A DNA stretch of 64,000 nt from contig NC_088914.1 of the NCBI RefSeq assembly GCF_963576675.1, forward strand, positions 83,698,441-83,762,440, given 5' to 3'. This document shows, one piece after another, positions 31,812 to 44,191 of the stretch. The notes below the pieces were generated by a model, which saw only the letters and a program-made list of their open reading frames with translations, ran no database searches and had not been told where the DNA came from. The position numbers and the translations under genes are program-made. Positions within the stretch are counted from its first letter, which is position 1, and each line of letters opens with the position of its first letter. Source of the DNA: Euphorbia lathyris (Eukaryota > Streptophyta > Magnoliopsida > Malpighiales > Euphorbiaceae).

Positions 31812-32651
31812 GATCCAAATAAAATTCCTGAGATAGTAGTTCTGATTGTTGTTTTTGTATATTTCATTTAACTATATTTCATTTTGTGTTTTTTTTCATT
31901 GAATACCATATATGCATCCTTCACAGTTAGTGCAACGACGGGTTCGCATTAAGAGTAAATTGCGAATTGGAAATTCATTTGCGAAGCCATATACTTCATA
32001 GATCAATATTTGCCTCACGGTTATATGGTTTGTGAAATATAATATGCTTGCAGTTACACTAACTGCGAAGTAGTATTTTAAACTGCAAATTGGTATTTGC
32101 ATAGGGTGAATTTCATCAAACAAACAACATCAAACCTGCATATACAAACAAGATCAAACCAAACAACATCAAACTTTACAATATATATTGAAAAATTTAC
32201 ATTGTTTATTCAAAAATTTATATTGGATATAGTTTTTCATGAAACACCTCAAGCTCAATACGATATATAAAAAAAACACTCCTTCCTTTGGGCTAAATGT
32301 AAATGGCTTTCTAGTAGAAAAATATTGAGTGAAAAGTCAGACACATAACCTACAGTCATTCCAGGTCGTCACTTGTCGTGGAGTATCCTCAAGCCTACTT
32401 TAAGTGATGGGTCTAATATCATTTTATGTTGGCAATATCTGGATTTAGCAATGGTCCTAGAAAGGATGTAAATGTGCTGAGTTAAGAATTCAGAAAGGTT
32501 CGCATCACTGTCATTCTCAATACAACTATCGTGTACATATAGATGAATAACCGTCATATCAAGGAAAGGACCCCTAATACCCAATGATCCCCTTGACACA
32601 GATGGGAAAGAACACCAACTTTACCTCATTCCAAGGTCTCATATACATGTT

Positions 32652-33614
32652 TGTTGAAATACCTTTGCACATGATTTTGATTTGACAAAATTATTCCCAT
32701 GATTAAAATAATTAAATTTAAGTGCTTTGATTTAATTATACTAATGTGTTTGTTCAATGTTGAGTAAGTTAACTAACGAGAACAGGAACTGAAAGTCTAT
32801 AAAAGGAAGAAAGAACAAAGTCAGCATAAGCAAGACACAACAGAAGCTGAGTGGAAAGCAACTCAGCTTTACGAAAGAAATGTCTTCTTCAGAAAAGCTT
32901 GAAAGCGAAGCCGCTGAGTCAAGCTGAGTAATAATCAAGTCAGCGTCAATGATCCGTCAACTTGGCAGACAAGGTTTGACACAAATCAGAAGTCTTGAAA
33001 ATCCATTTTAAGGACCTTTTCGAGACTCATAGACCATCTGACTTTTGGCTAGAAGACAACCCTGGCGCAAGAAGACAAACCTGGCGCAAGAAGACGAAAC
33101 TGGCAAACCTGGCTCCTGGTAAAAACAGAAGACAGGATTGGCCTGCAGCTCTGGAAGCTGACCACGTGATGACGAAGAAGACCGTTCTTCCCACAACAGC
33201 TATGTCAGAATTCAAATCATTGGCACCCCAAAGATTGCTATAAATAGGCCAAATCATCACTTGGATAAACCTACACATACAAGAGATATACATATAGACA
33301 AGCAAAATCTTCACTAAGTGATAATCCAAAATAGAAGATGTCTGAAAAGAAAAAGCAAGCTCTTACACCAAATTCCAATCATTGTGTAAAAGTCTAGATT
33401 GATTCTGTCATCTAAAGTGTTCTTTGTTGTATTAAGAACAATTTCTTATCATTTGTAAAAGTTAGAAGAGTGAAGCTGAGTACTCGGTTATAGTACTCAG
33501 TGGTAGAGAGTAGCTGAGTACTCGGTTATAGTATTCAGTGGTAGATAGGATTTAGTAGACGAATAGAGGACGGTAATCTTGCATACTCAGTTGCTATTGT
33601 AAACGGGTTGTGCT
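32652..33614 (+). repeat. Element C 5' LTR, left part
   Basis: It starts TGTTGAAATACC, homologous to the LTR of P, with a TATAAATA box at 33239-33246. It is cut after GGTTGTGCT by element E; GTGCT is the duplicated target. Confidence 0.9.
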
Positions 33615-33990
33615 TGTTAGAGATTAAAGCCAGTTAATCAACTGTAGCGCAGCGAAATTGCGGTTTAAAATTTATTTCTAATCCCTTATAGCTTGATCTT
33701 TATCCGTTAACCATTGATCGAATAAAACCTTTCGGATCCGTTTAAGGATAAAAACTTACCCGGACTGTCTCTTCTAAAGACGGCTGAAGAATCCATAAAG
33801 TAGTAAGATCTCCGTAGTCAGGTGCACGAACAGCTATCGAGTCAGAACCGGTGCTAGCCGAAGAACGAACGAAGAACATGAGAGATTGTGATATTTGCCA
33901 AAAGATTTCTCCACTTTCTCCAAGTGGTGGCCGAAATATTAATGGTGTTTTTCGAATATGATCATCACTTCATTAGGTTTAAAGTGTTTA

Positions 33991-34036
<46 letters not shown>

Positions 34037-35290
34037 TATTCTTAAACCTAATTGGTTTAGGGTTAATTGGTTAATTACAAAACTAATTCAATCCTAATCT
34101 AATTACATAAATAAATACCAATAATATTTATTCTATGCAATTAATTATGATTAGATTAAATTTAATTACCCCAATTAAATGAATAACACTAATTAATAAA
34201 TTGACGTATTAATCTAATTAATTATTCACCGAATGCAATTTCATTAATTTACAAATTAATTAATTACATCCCGTAAACTAATTAATCAATTAAATACTCA
34301 ACACTTAAGACCATTAATCAATTACCTTGATACAAAGTATCAATTAATCAATTAATTAACCACCAATTAATTACCTTGACATTTTACTGTCAATCAATTA
34401 ATTAATTCTCTCTCTCATATGTACCGTTCTATAAGTTCTAACTCAGATGTTCGATGTGCACGATCCTATGGGACTGTCCTTAGCTAGTAGTGGGCTTATG
34501 GCTCACAGACAGTAACTGGGTTCTAGCAAACCATTACTGCCCCTAACTAAGACAGAGTTTCAGCAGTCTAAAGATGCAGATACCATGTAGTTATCTCTTA
34601 ACGTCTTTTACCATTTGATATCGATATGATAAACTAGAGGCATGGTGGCTGTCATCCTCTTTGTTGTTTATGATATTTCTTGATCTTAAGTAGATTAATG
34701 AATCAGATAAGTAAACTACTTATCAGGGTGTGGCCACACACTTATCAATCTCACTTATCAAGTGGCCTGTGATATCATCTCACTGTTATGTGAGTGGTAA
34801 TTCCATCACTTCACTATCAATACCAATGTGTTCACCTGTTCACCCAATCATACCCGTATTTGGCATCCTGTTACAGACCTGTTGGGCGTATGTCAAAGTG
34901 AACCGGATCCCACATTGATATTATAATGAAATCTGGTCTGAAGACTATTAGAGACCTACTTAAGAAAACTAATGACACAACCACCATGTATTTTTCTCGA
35001 GCGGATCGATCCAATCACATGTATACAACATGTACCCATATTCACAACTGACTTATCAAGTGATATGGCTAGTATCAATTACTACCATACAGCCGTCGAA
35101 TATACAAGTCTGTGGTCCTAATCATTCCCATGATAGAATAGACTTGGGATATGGTTTTACGATTATCAATCAATGGATTCTCTATTCATATTATAGCACA
35201 AGATATAAATGAACTAGATTAATGTCTTTATTAATGTGACACAAATATATTTTATAAGAACCAATGCCTATGAACTAGGGCACACCAACA
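33615..35290 (-). repeat. Element E 3' LTR (1676 bp)
   Basis: TGTTAGAGATTAAAGCC...CACACCAACA on the plus strand. It contains an (AT)n run at about 33993-34035 that is absent from the 5' LTR. The adjoining CTCCCACTTGAACT is the PPT on the element strand (AGTTCAAGTGGGAG). Confidence 0.93.
33993..34035. repeat. (AT)n microsatellite in one LTR of E
   Basis: About 20 AT units. The other LTR has only GATATAG at this place. Confidence 0.9.
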
Positions 35291-35329
35291 GTCTCCCACT
35301 TGAACTAGTTCCAAGCAGGTATTGCCCTA

Positions 35330-36539
35330 AACACTAGAGAACTAGTACTACCAAGTGCATTGGTAAATTGATCAATGACATTGTTCTCAGTGTCAACCCT
35401 CTATAATGTAATGTCATCGGGTAAGGTGTTATTATCTAAGTACGCGTTTGGATCTCTTGTGTGACATGGACTCCAGTGCTTGTGCTATGGCCCCATTATT
35501 GTCACAGAAAACATCAACTAATCTTAGGAGAGTTTGACCTACTCCTAAATCAGTTATGAACTTCTTGATCCAAACTGCTTCCTCTGCAGCATCGCATGCA
35601 ATGATGTACTCAGCTTCCATCATAGAATCGGTAATGGTTGGCTGCTTTAAGGATCTCCAACTAATGGCACCGCCATTCAGGAGAAATCCATAACCGGTAT
35701 GTGACTGGTTATCATCCTTAAAACTTTGATCAATGTAACATGATATTGCCATTCCTCCTACCCATCAAGTACTAAGAAAAAACACCCTTGGTACGGTTAA
35801 GGTACTTCAGGATTGTCTTGACTGTCTTCCAGTGTTCCTTATTAGGATCTGACTGGCACCGATTAGTCATGTTTGGTGCAACACGCAACATCTGACCTTG
35901 TACATAACATGGAGTACATGATGGATCCTTATTTATGTACGATGCCTGACTCAAGCCTAGAAGTCGATTAGATCTATCTCTGTAGATCCTGATCCCTAAG
36001 ATCATTTCGGCTTCTCTTAAGTCTTTCATTGCGAAGCATTTACTCAACCACTACTTCACGTCTTGCAGTGTTGGTATATAGTCTCCAATGAGTAGTATGT
36101 CATCGACATACAATATTAGGAAAGTGGATATGCTCCCACTGAATTTCATATACACACAGGGTTCATCAGGATTCTACACGAAACCATATTCGGCCATGGC
36201 TTCATTGAATATCTGATTCCAAGACCTAGATGCTTGCTTCAATCCATAAATAGATCTTTGAAGCTTACATACTCGGTTAGGATACTTCGGATCGATAAAA
36301 CCCTCTAGTTGTGTCATATAGACATCCTCGAGTAACTTCCCATTCAGGAAAGCGGTTTTAACATCCATCTGCCATATCTCATAGTTATACCATCCAGCTA
36401 TGGCCAGTACTATCCTAATGGATTTGAACATAACAACTGGTGAAAAGGTTTCATCATAGTCAATTCCTTGGATTTGTCTATAACCTTTTGCCACCAGTCG
36501 CCCCTTGAAGGTGTTATCGGCTTTTAATTTGAACACCAC
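35330..36539 (-). pseudogene. pol: Element E pol: RT and RNase H, several stops
   Basis: The minus-strand RT begins FKLKADNTFKGRLVAKGYRQ, with GIDYDETFSPV, MDVKTAFLNG, YGLKQASRSWNQ and, after a stop near 36171, the catalytic YVDDILLIGD near 36095. Another TAG near 36050 precedes WLSKCFAMKDLREAEMILG. The RNase H part (35432-35752) shows SYMEAEY-like SMMEAEYIIACDAAEEAVW and CDNNGAIA, then a stop at 35432. Usual C-terminal residues after KRVLR are missing and the remaining tail (VIDQFTNAL-like near 35360) is only loosely conserved. The enzyme cannot be functional. Confidence 0.85.
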
Positions 36540-37756
36540 TTGCAGCCAATCGTTTTAACACCCGGAGGTGGATCCACCAAGTTCCACACTTGGTTATCAC
36601 GCATAGATTGCATTTCAGCCTCCATAGCTTTACGCCATTGATCTGATTGTGGGATTTCAATAGCCTATTGATAAGTCTTGGGCTCATCCTGGTGATCGAC
36701 CATTATGTCCCCATCATCAGTCACGACAAAGCCGTACCTCTCGGGCTGATGACGTGTCCTATCAGACCTTCTAGGTTCATGTTGAACTGGTTCAGCCTCC
36801 TCAATTTCTTGAGGACCTAAATTAGTTACCTGAGCATCCTCAACATCTGCTGCAGGAGTCGGTGAGTTTTGAATCTCAGCGAGATCAATATTGCTCCCAC
36901 TATCTACTTTGGAAAGGAATTCCTTTACCAAAAAATCTGCAAACCTAGCCACGAATGTTTTATTCTCGGTTGGGTTGTAGAAGTAATAACCCTTAGTTTC
37001 CTTAGGGTAACCCACGAACTGGCATTTAACAGATCTGGACTCCAGTTTGCCACTTATCAATTTCTTGACATGTGCATCACAGCCCCAAATCTTCATGAAG
37101 GAAACGTTGGGCTTTCGGCCCGTCCATAATTCATATGGTGTTCCTTCAACTGCCTTGCTCGGTGTATTGTTAATTATATGAGCAGCAGTTTCCAAAGCTA
37201 ATCCCCAAAAGGAGATAGGGAGAGAAGCTTGACTCATCATTGAGCGGACCATGTCGAGCAGGGTCTTATTCCTCCTTTCTGACACTTCATTCCATTGGGG
37301 TGTACCAGGAGGAGTGAGTTGGGATATAATCCCACACTCTCTCAAGAATGAGACAAACACTTGGCTCAAGTATTCGCCTCCTCTATCAGACCGGAGCGCT
37401 TTTACTTTCTTGCCAAGTTGATTTTCTACTTCATTTTTAAAATCTTTGAATCTCAGAAGAGTTTCAGATTTATGTTTCATCAGATACACATACCCGTATC
37501 GGCTATAGTCATCTGTGAAGGTAACAAAGTACAGAAAACCAGATCTAGCACTGGTGCTCATTGGACCGTATACATCTGAGTGTATCAGCTCCAATAGCTC
37601 TGTGGCCCTTACACCAGTTTTGGTGAAAGGCGCCTTTGTCATCTTCCCTCTTAAACAAGATTCACACGTGCCATAAGACTGCATGTCAAATGACCCTAGC
37701 GCTCCACTAGAGTAAAGCCTAGTTATGCGTTTCTCATTTATGTGGCCAAGACGACA
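36540..37756 (-). pseudogene. pol: Element E pol: integrase and INT-RT linker
   Basis: The minus-strand reading continues from the protease after a TAG. It gives the pre-integrase zinc region (HCRLGHIN, CESCLRGKMTKAPF), then the core with LIHSDVYGP, ALRSDRGGEY (second Asp) and PQWNEVSERRNKTLLDM (catalytic Glu; the usual QQNG is QWNE). The C-terminal region is KPNVSFMKIWGC, then QFVGYPKETKGYYFYNP. A TAG at 36665-36667 closes the frame after EPKTYQ, before the linker to RT. Confidence 0.87.
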
Positions 37757-37759
37757 ATG

Positions 37760-38326
37760 CTAGATATATGTAGGATTCAGTTCATTAGTCTTAATCCTTT
37801 TAGCGTTTATGTTATAGATTGATTCACTACGTTTTAGATTAAGGATATACAAACCATTTTCTAGAAATGCGGTTCCATAAACAATATTGCCACGATGTAT
37901 AGAAATCCTACCACGTCCAATATTAAAATTAAAACCGGAAATATCCAACATAGAAACTGAGATAATGTTCCTGCGCATTGCAGGTACAAAGTAGCAATCT
38001 CTAAGTTCTAAAACTAAACCAGTAGGCATCTCTAAAGTGTAGTCTCCGATCTCCAAGGCCTCTACACGAGCACCATTGCCGACTCGAAGATCCACTTCAC
38101 CAGATCCTAACAACCTCCTATTTCTCAGTCCCTGCACATTTGAACAAATGTGAGTACCACATCCAGTGTCTAAAACCCAAGATGTAGAAATAGCCAGATT
38201 TATCTCAACAACATAAATGCCAGAACCAGAAGCTTTAGCCTTCTGTTTCTCCCTAAGCTTTGGACACACGTTCTTCCCGTGTCCCTTCTCATTACACTCG
38301 TGACAGATATCATATGTCGAGGCCAA
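37760..38326 (-). pseudogene. Element E gag end, protease and pre-integrase start
   Basis: The reading starts near the Gag knuckle CHECNEKGHGKNVC, then the aspartic protease motif (VLDTGCGTHIC), then a GAG-pre-integrase lead (ENGLYILNLKRSESIYN). It ends at a TAG (37757-37759) standing for the Trp that normally precedes HCRLGH. The frame starts at an internal Met; upstream, an in-frame stop near 38338 separates it from the rest of gag. Confidence 0.85.
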
Positions 38327-38337
38327 CCTACCCTTAG

Positions 38338-38600
38338 GAGCTGCCGCCTTCCTTATTTGACTTGGCCTTTTGGGCGTTCGCCTTGGACTTGGACTTTCCC
38401 TTAGGAATGTTCCCTTTGTTGGCTGGTAAGGTAGCAGTCAGTACAGATTCCTTCCACTCATTTCTATAAACCTTTTGCAAGTCCATAGAACAGTCAAGGA
38501 AATCAGTCCCTGAAATTTTTTCCTTTCCAGGAGTGGTTTGAGTGAGTTGTTGCTTGTTGCAGTCATTATTTCTTTTATGTAACTTGGTGATTTTTATCTA
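38338..38600 (-). pseudogene. gag: Element E gag remnant, N-terminal domain missing
   Basis: In one minus-strand frame this encodes QTTPGKEKISGTDFLDC, then QKVYRNEWKESVLTATL, then the Lys/Ala-rich KSKSKANAQKAKSNKEG. That looks like the stretch just before the zinc knuckle in copia Gag. The capsid-forming N-terminal two thirds are not found between here and the PBS, so most of gag has been deleted or has decayed. Confidence 0.55.
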
Positions 38601-40215
38601 CGTGGAAAAATTACATTAGAGTTAGAATAAAGGACTTAAGCCAAAGATCAAATTAATAATCCATTTTAATTCGTTATTGGTGATATTTATTTGGCTATCT
38701 TGACCAAGATCCACAATCCATCAACAATCGACCGAGCTAGGGCTCCGCCGTCGACCATTGACGATTTGGTAGGATAAACTATCCAATCCTCCGCAAGGAC
38801 TCTTGGTTTGATGGGCTTTGTGACACTTAGCCCATCTGTGCTTAGGGCCCGCTCTGAGCTAATGCTACCCACGTTGAGTCCAACCACCATACATGTGTTA
38901 GCCATACCGAAGTATCCTAACCCTCGACGGCCCACTAATTACTACAGCATACCTACTAGGGCACGTCATATACTGTAGCACTACATGGGAGGAAGAGGTG
39001 TGAATCTGGAAAGCACTTTTAAGCGACTCAATATTTCATTATCATGATTAATTAAGTGATACGGCTTTAATATATAATTATCGCGGGTGATGATCTGGTG
39101 ATCGTTGCTACTTATATTTCATGTTATACTAAGCAATTGTATAATCAAAATAAACATAGAGACTCTATGGGCCTTATAATACATCTAGTGAAACTAGATA
39201 TACTATCTAATCTTCACGGGCTTGCTTCAAGTCTCCTTGGGCTCCCACCATGGGCTTGGACCATCTGGGCTTCTTCATGACCAATTACAATTTTATGAAT
39301 AGAACGTATTCTAAAATTACATTAATGAAAGAATGGCACGCAGGCCATAATTCCCAAAATAAATTAAATTACAAACCGACTTTAATTTAGGGCCCATAGA
39401 ACTCTATAACACATTGTTGCACGGTAAGACATATAAATATAATGCATGATCATGGCATTCCAAAATCATCTAATAAAGTTAAGCCGAGTTACTTAGGGTG
39501 AAATCGCCAATATAATATCCATTTATATACAAAATTATAATTTTGCTCCCACTGAATTTTAGGGTCGTCACATATCTAAAATTTAGCCCTCCCAAGTTAA
39601 ACCGGTGTCACGGTCTATTGGGCCAATTTCACAAATTAACCATATTCAATTTTATACAAATTATCAATTCGATCAAAAATTAAATATGCATGCCAATCAA
39701 AAACGTTTTAATACCAATTAATTTTCATTCAAAACACGTTTAATAAATTAAACGGTATTAGGGCCCTGATTTTATTAAATTACCCATGAAAAATTTAAAG
39801 ATTAAAATCAGTCCCGTTAAATCTAAAATTAGACTAATCCTGAATTTTCGACGGACCCGGGACAGTGACGGGGCTGCTGTCCGTGGACAACAGTACTGCT
39901 GCTGTCCGCCCAACAGCAGCCACGGGGCTGCTGTTCGCGGACAGCAGTCCCGTGACTACTGTTCCGTGTCCGAAACTATTTTTTTTCTCTTTTACTGTTT
40001 AAAAATTGCTGCTATATTTTTTTTATTTAATTTTCAATTATTTCAAAATTAATTTTAGAACCAAATAATACAAAATACATACAGAAATAATAAATAGAAA
40101 ACTTCCTAGAACAATTTCTACACGAGGAATTAATAGGAATTCTCAAAACTGATTTGGAAAAATAATAAAAACCAAATCTTATTAATTTTCTATCAATCAA
40201 AACGGACTAAATCAT
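38601..40215 (-). other. Element E 5' leader, non-coding
   Basis: About 1.6 kb between PBS and the gag remnant. A minus-strand frame at 38687-38935 (82 codons) has no recognisable motif. A GC-rich inverted-repeat patch at 39850-39975 stands out from the AT-rich surroundings. Part of this stretch may be what remains of gag. Confidence 0.6.
39850..39975. repeat. GC-rich near-palindromes in E leader
   Basis: CTGCTGTYCG is repeated with its complement. The 20-mer at 39928-39947 is palindromic with one mismatch, and 39874-39893 is a looser copy. The patch is about 260 nt downstream of the PBS on the element strand. Confidence 0.8.
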
Positions 40216-40228
40216 GGCTCTGATACCA
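40216..40228 (-). other. Primer-binding site of element E
   Basis: GGCTCTGATACCA (element strand TGGTATCAGAGCC), one base from the LTR; initiator tRNA-Met type. Confidence 0.92.
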
Positions 40229-40229
40229 C

Positions 40230-41872
40230 TGTTAGAGATTAAAGCCAGTTAATCAACTGTAGCGCAGCGGAATTGCGGTTTAAAATTTATTTCTAATCCC
40301 TTATAGCTTGATCTTTGTCCATTAACCATTGATCGAATAAAACCTTTCGGATCCGTTTAAGGATAAAAACTTACCCGGACTGTCTCTTCTAGAGACGGCT
40401 GAAGAATCCACAAAGTAGTAAGATCTCCGTAGTCAGGTGCACGAACAGCTATCGAGTCAGAACCGGTGCTAGCCGAAGAACGAACGAAGAACAGGAGAGA
40501 TTGTGATATTTGCCAAAAGATTTCTCCACTTTCTCCAAGTGGTGGCCGAAATATTAATGGTGTTTTCCGAATATGATCATCACTTCATTAGGTTTAAAGT
40601 GTTTCATTAGATATAGTGTATTCTTAAACCTAATTGGTTTAGGATTAATTGGTTAATTACAAAACTAATCCAATCCTAATCTAATTACATAAATAAATAT
40701 CAATAATATTTATTCTATGCAATTAATTATGATTAGATTAAATTTAATTACCCCAATTAAATGAATAACACTAATTAATAAATTGACGTATTAATCTAAT
40801 TAATTATTCACCAAATGCAATTTCATTAATTTACAAATTAATTAATTACATCCCGTAAACTAATTAATCAATTAAATACTCAACACTTAAGACCATTAAT
40901 CAATTACCTTGATACAAAGTATCAATTAATCAATTAATTAACCACCAATTAATTACCTTGACATTTTACTGTCAATTAATTAATTAATTCTAGTTCTCCT
41001 ATGTACCGTTCTATAAGTTCTAACTCAGATGTTCGATGTGCACGATCCTATGGGACTGTCCTTAGCTAGCAGTGGGCTTATGGCTCACAGACAGTAAGTG
41101 GGTTCTAGCAAACCATTACTGCCCCTAACTAAGACAGAGTTTCAGCAGTCTAAAGATGCAGAGACCCTGTAGTTATCTCTTAACGTCTTTTACCATTTGA
41201 TATCGATATGATAAACTAGAGGCATGGTGGCTGTCATCCTCTTTGTTGTTTATGATATTTCTTGATCTTAAGTAGATTAATGAATCAGATAAGTAAACTA
41301 CTTATCAGGGTGTGGCCACACACTTATCAATCTCACTTATCAAGTGGCATGTGATATCATCTCACTGTTATGTGAGTGGTAATTCCATCACTTCACTATC
41401 AATACCAATGTGTTCACCTGTTCACCCAATCATACCCGTATTTGGCATCCTGTTACAGACCTGTTGGGCGTATGTCAAAGTGAACCGGATCCCACATTGA
41501 TATTATAATGAAATCTGGTCTGAAGACTGTTAGAGACCTACTTAAGAAAACTAATGACACAACCACCATGTATTTTTCTCGAGCGGATCGATCCAATCAC
41601 ATGTATACAACATGTACCCATATTCACAACTGACTTATCAAGTGATATGGCTAGTATCAATTACTACCATACAGCCGTCGAATATACAAGTCTGTGGTCC
41701 TAATCATTCCCATAATAGAATAGACTTGGGATATGGTTTTACGATTATCAATCAATGGATTCTCTATTCATATTATAGCACAAGATATAAATGAACTAGA
41801 TTAATGTCTTTATTAATGTGACACAAATATATTTTATAAGAACCAATGCCTATGAACTAGGGCACACCAACA
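40230..41872 (-). repeat. Element E 5' LTR (1643 bp)
   Basis: The same termini as 33615-35290. About 20 substitutions between the two by eye, plus the missing (AT)n. Confidence 0.93.
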
Positions 41873-41877
41873 GTGCT

Positions 41878-42381
<504 letters not shown>

Positions 42382-42383
42382 AG

Positions 42384-42395
42384 TGGTATCAGAGC
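42384..42395 (+). other. Primer-binding site of element C
   Basis: TGGTATCAGAGC, initiator tRNA-Met type. Confidence 0.92.
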
Positions 42396-42442
42396 TCAGT
42401 AGCTCGATATTCAAAGATAAAACTCTTGAGCTGATCCCCGTA

Positions 42443-44185
42443 ATGGCTGAGAATAGCACTTGTTTCCTTCCAGGAAATCAAACAACTCAGATACTCCCTG
42501 AGGGATTATCTATTAGTCGGTCTCCTCTGTTCTTTGGATCTAATTATACATTTTGGAAAAACGGGATAAAAAACTTGATTCAAGCAACAAATATGAGTGC
42601 ATGGCTAGCTATAGTCCAAGGCCCTTATGTTCCCTATGAAATCATTGATGGTGTAAAAACTGTCAAAAGCGAGGCTAAGTGGTCAGAAGATGACCTTAAG
42701 AAATTACAAAATAATTCTTCGGCTATCAATATGCTTCACTGTGTGTTAGATGCTGCAGAATACAATAAGATTTCAGGTTGCGAGTCAGCACAGGAAATCT
42801 GGAAGAAGCTGGAGGTTACCTATGAATGAACCAGTAAGGTCAAGGAGTCCAAGGTGAATCAACACATGTGGCTATACGAGCTGTTTGAAATGAATGATAA
42901 TGAGGACATCTCTAAGATGAATGCAAGATTCACCAACATTATCAATGAGCTTAAGAGACTCGGCAAGAACTTCATTGAAGAAGAGCAAATGAAGAAGATT
43001 TTAAGAAGTCTCCCCAAGAGCTGGCAAGCAAAGAAGACAGCTGTTGAAGAAGCTCAGGACCTAACCACGTACAAGTATGATGAGCTCATCGGATCTCTGC
43101 TGACCCATGAGATATCCATGAAAAATTTTGAGGCTAAAGAAAAAACTGAGGACAAGAAGCAAAAATCTCTTGTCATGAAAGGTGACTCAACAGAAGCAGA
43201 CTCATGAGATGATGAGGAGATGGCCATGTTTACCAGGAAGATGAAGAAGTTGTTCAAGAAAAATGACAAGTACAGCAAAAGGCTATTCAAAAGAAGCGAT
43301 AAATACAAAGCTGAGTCTAGCGACAGCAAACACAAGAAGGACAGCTCCAAACCGGTTACTTGTTTTGAATGCCATCAAGCTGGGCACATCAAATCAAGTT
43401 GTCCTACCTTGAAGAAAGACAAGAAGGGAAGTAGAAAGGCAATGGTGGCCACATGGAGTGATAGTGATGAGTCAACCTTGTCAGAAGCTGATGCCACCGA
43501 GTCAGCTAATATCTGTTTCATGGCTGACGAATCTGCTGACCACTGTCTCTCTGAGCAAGCTGACCTCTCTGATGGATCTGATCATGAGGAACATACAACT
43601 GAGGTAATGTCTCTACCCTTACTCAGAAATGAAATGATTAATGCCCTGAGTGATCTCTATACACTGATCAAAAAGTGTAACAAGAAAATACGAGCACTCA
43701 GCAGGCGGTGTGATGAGATTAAAGAGGTCAAACTCAGTGACCTCCGACATCTTCTCCAGGACAATACCAGGCAAGATGAAAACTTGAAAATTATGCATGG
43801 GTTTGTCTCTGAAGTCCAATCAGACTCTAAGAAACTGAGAAAGGACATCACATTCATACAGAACCAGCTGAGTTCATCGGCTAAGAGAAGGTTCTATTCA
43901 AAGACTGAGTATTCAGGTACTAGTCAGCAAAGACGGTACACTCAGCAGAACAGTCAGTGTGACTGTTGTGGAAAGAAATGACACACTATAAAAGTGTGTT
44001 GGTATGCTCAGCACCATCGTGCTGACCAAAAATGGAAATACCCCCAAAGGGTAGTTTATTGTGACTTTTATGGGAAAGATGGCCACACTATAAATGTATG
44101 TCGTCACAAAATAAAACATGATGCATCACCTGTTGACTCTAACAAACGAGGACCCAAAAAGACTTGGGTACCTAAAGATAACTAG
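42443..44185 (+). pseudogene. gag: Element C gag, three stops
   Basis: ATG at 42443 (MAENSTCFLPGNQ) opens a copia Gag. The domain runs to about 43200. In-frame stops lie after EVTYE (42826-42828, TGA where relatives have Gly), after EADS (43205-43207, TGA) and inside the second knuckle (43979-43981, TGA in place of Gly of CDCCGKKGH). Knuckle 1 is CFECHQAGHIKSSC. Knuckle 3 has lost a Cys (CDFYGKDGHTINVC). The terminator is TAG at 44183-44185. As in A there are three knuckles, and pol begins in a different frame five bases later. Confidence 0.9.
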
Positions 44186-44191
44186 TTCAAT

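Larger units (their letters stand above)
30612..32651. other. Intergenic DNA between elements B and C
   Basis: This is the continuation of the pre-B sequence of 20530-20864. It holds A-rich DNA (30640-30830), a (CTTT)n run (31080-31105), a 72-bp tandem duplication (31249-31392) and dispersed CTTCGCGGTT/AACCGCGAAG words to about 32110. A plus-strand frame at 31626-31811 is the only hint of old coding. Bases 32647-32651 (ATGTT) should be C's TSD; the partner lies outside the window. Confidence 0.6.
33615..41872 (-). mobile_element. Copia element E (second lineage), nested in LTR of C
   Basis: This is a minus-strand copia of 8258 bp with TSD GTGCT (33610-33614 and 41873-41877). The 3' LTR is 33615-35290 and the 5' LTR 40230-41872; the PBS matches initiator tRNA-Met. 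The pol order PR-INT-RT-RH confirms copia. Its protein sequence is far from the A/C/D/P family and it has no extra ORF; I do not assign a lineage. Gag is reduced to a C-terminal remnant and pol has several stops. LTR divergence seen by eye is about 1-1.5 %. Confidence 0.92.

Noticed and set aside
33993..34035. Repeats in the window as a possible CRISPR array or satellite
   Set aside because: The repeats are microsatellites or short tandem duplications without regular unique spacers; the sequence is plant nuclear.
34730..34918. 62-codon frame also present at 41312-41500
   Set aside because: Both lie in the two LTRs of E; the duplication is due to LTR identity.
38687..38935. 82-codon minus-strand frame in E's leader
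   Set aside because: No similarity to Gag or any family I know; probably chance in a non-coding leader.
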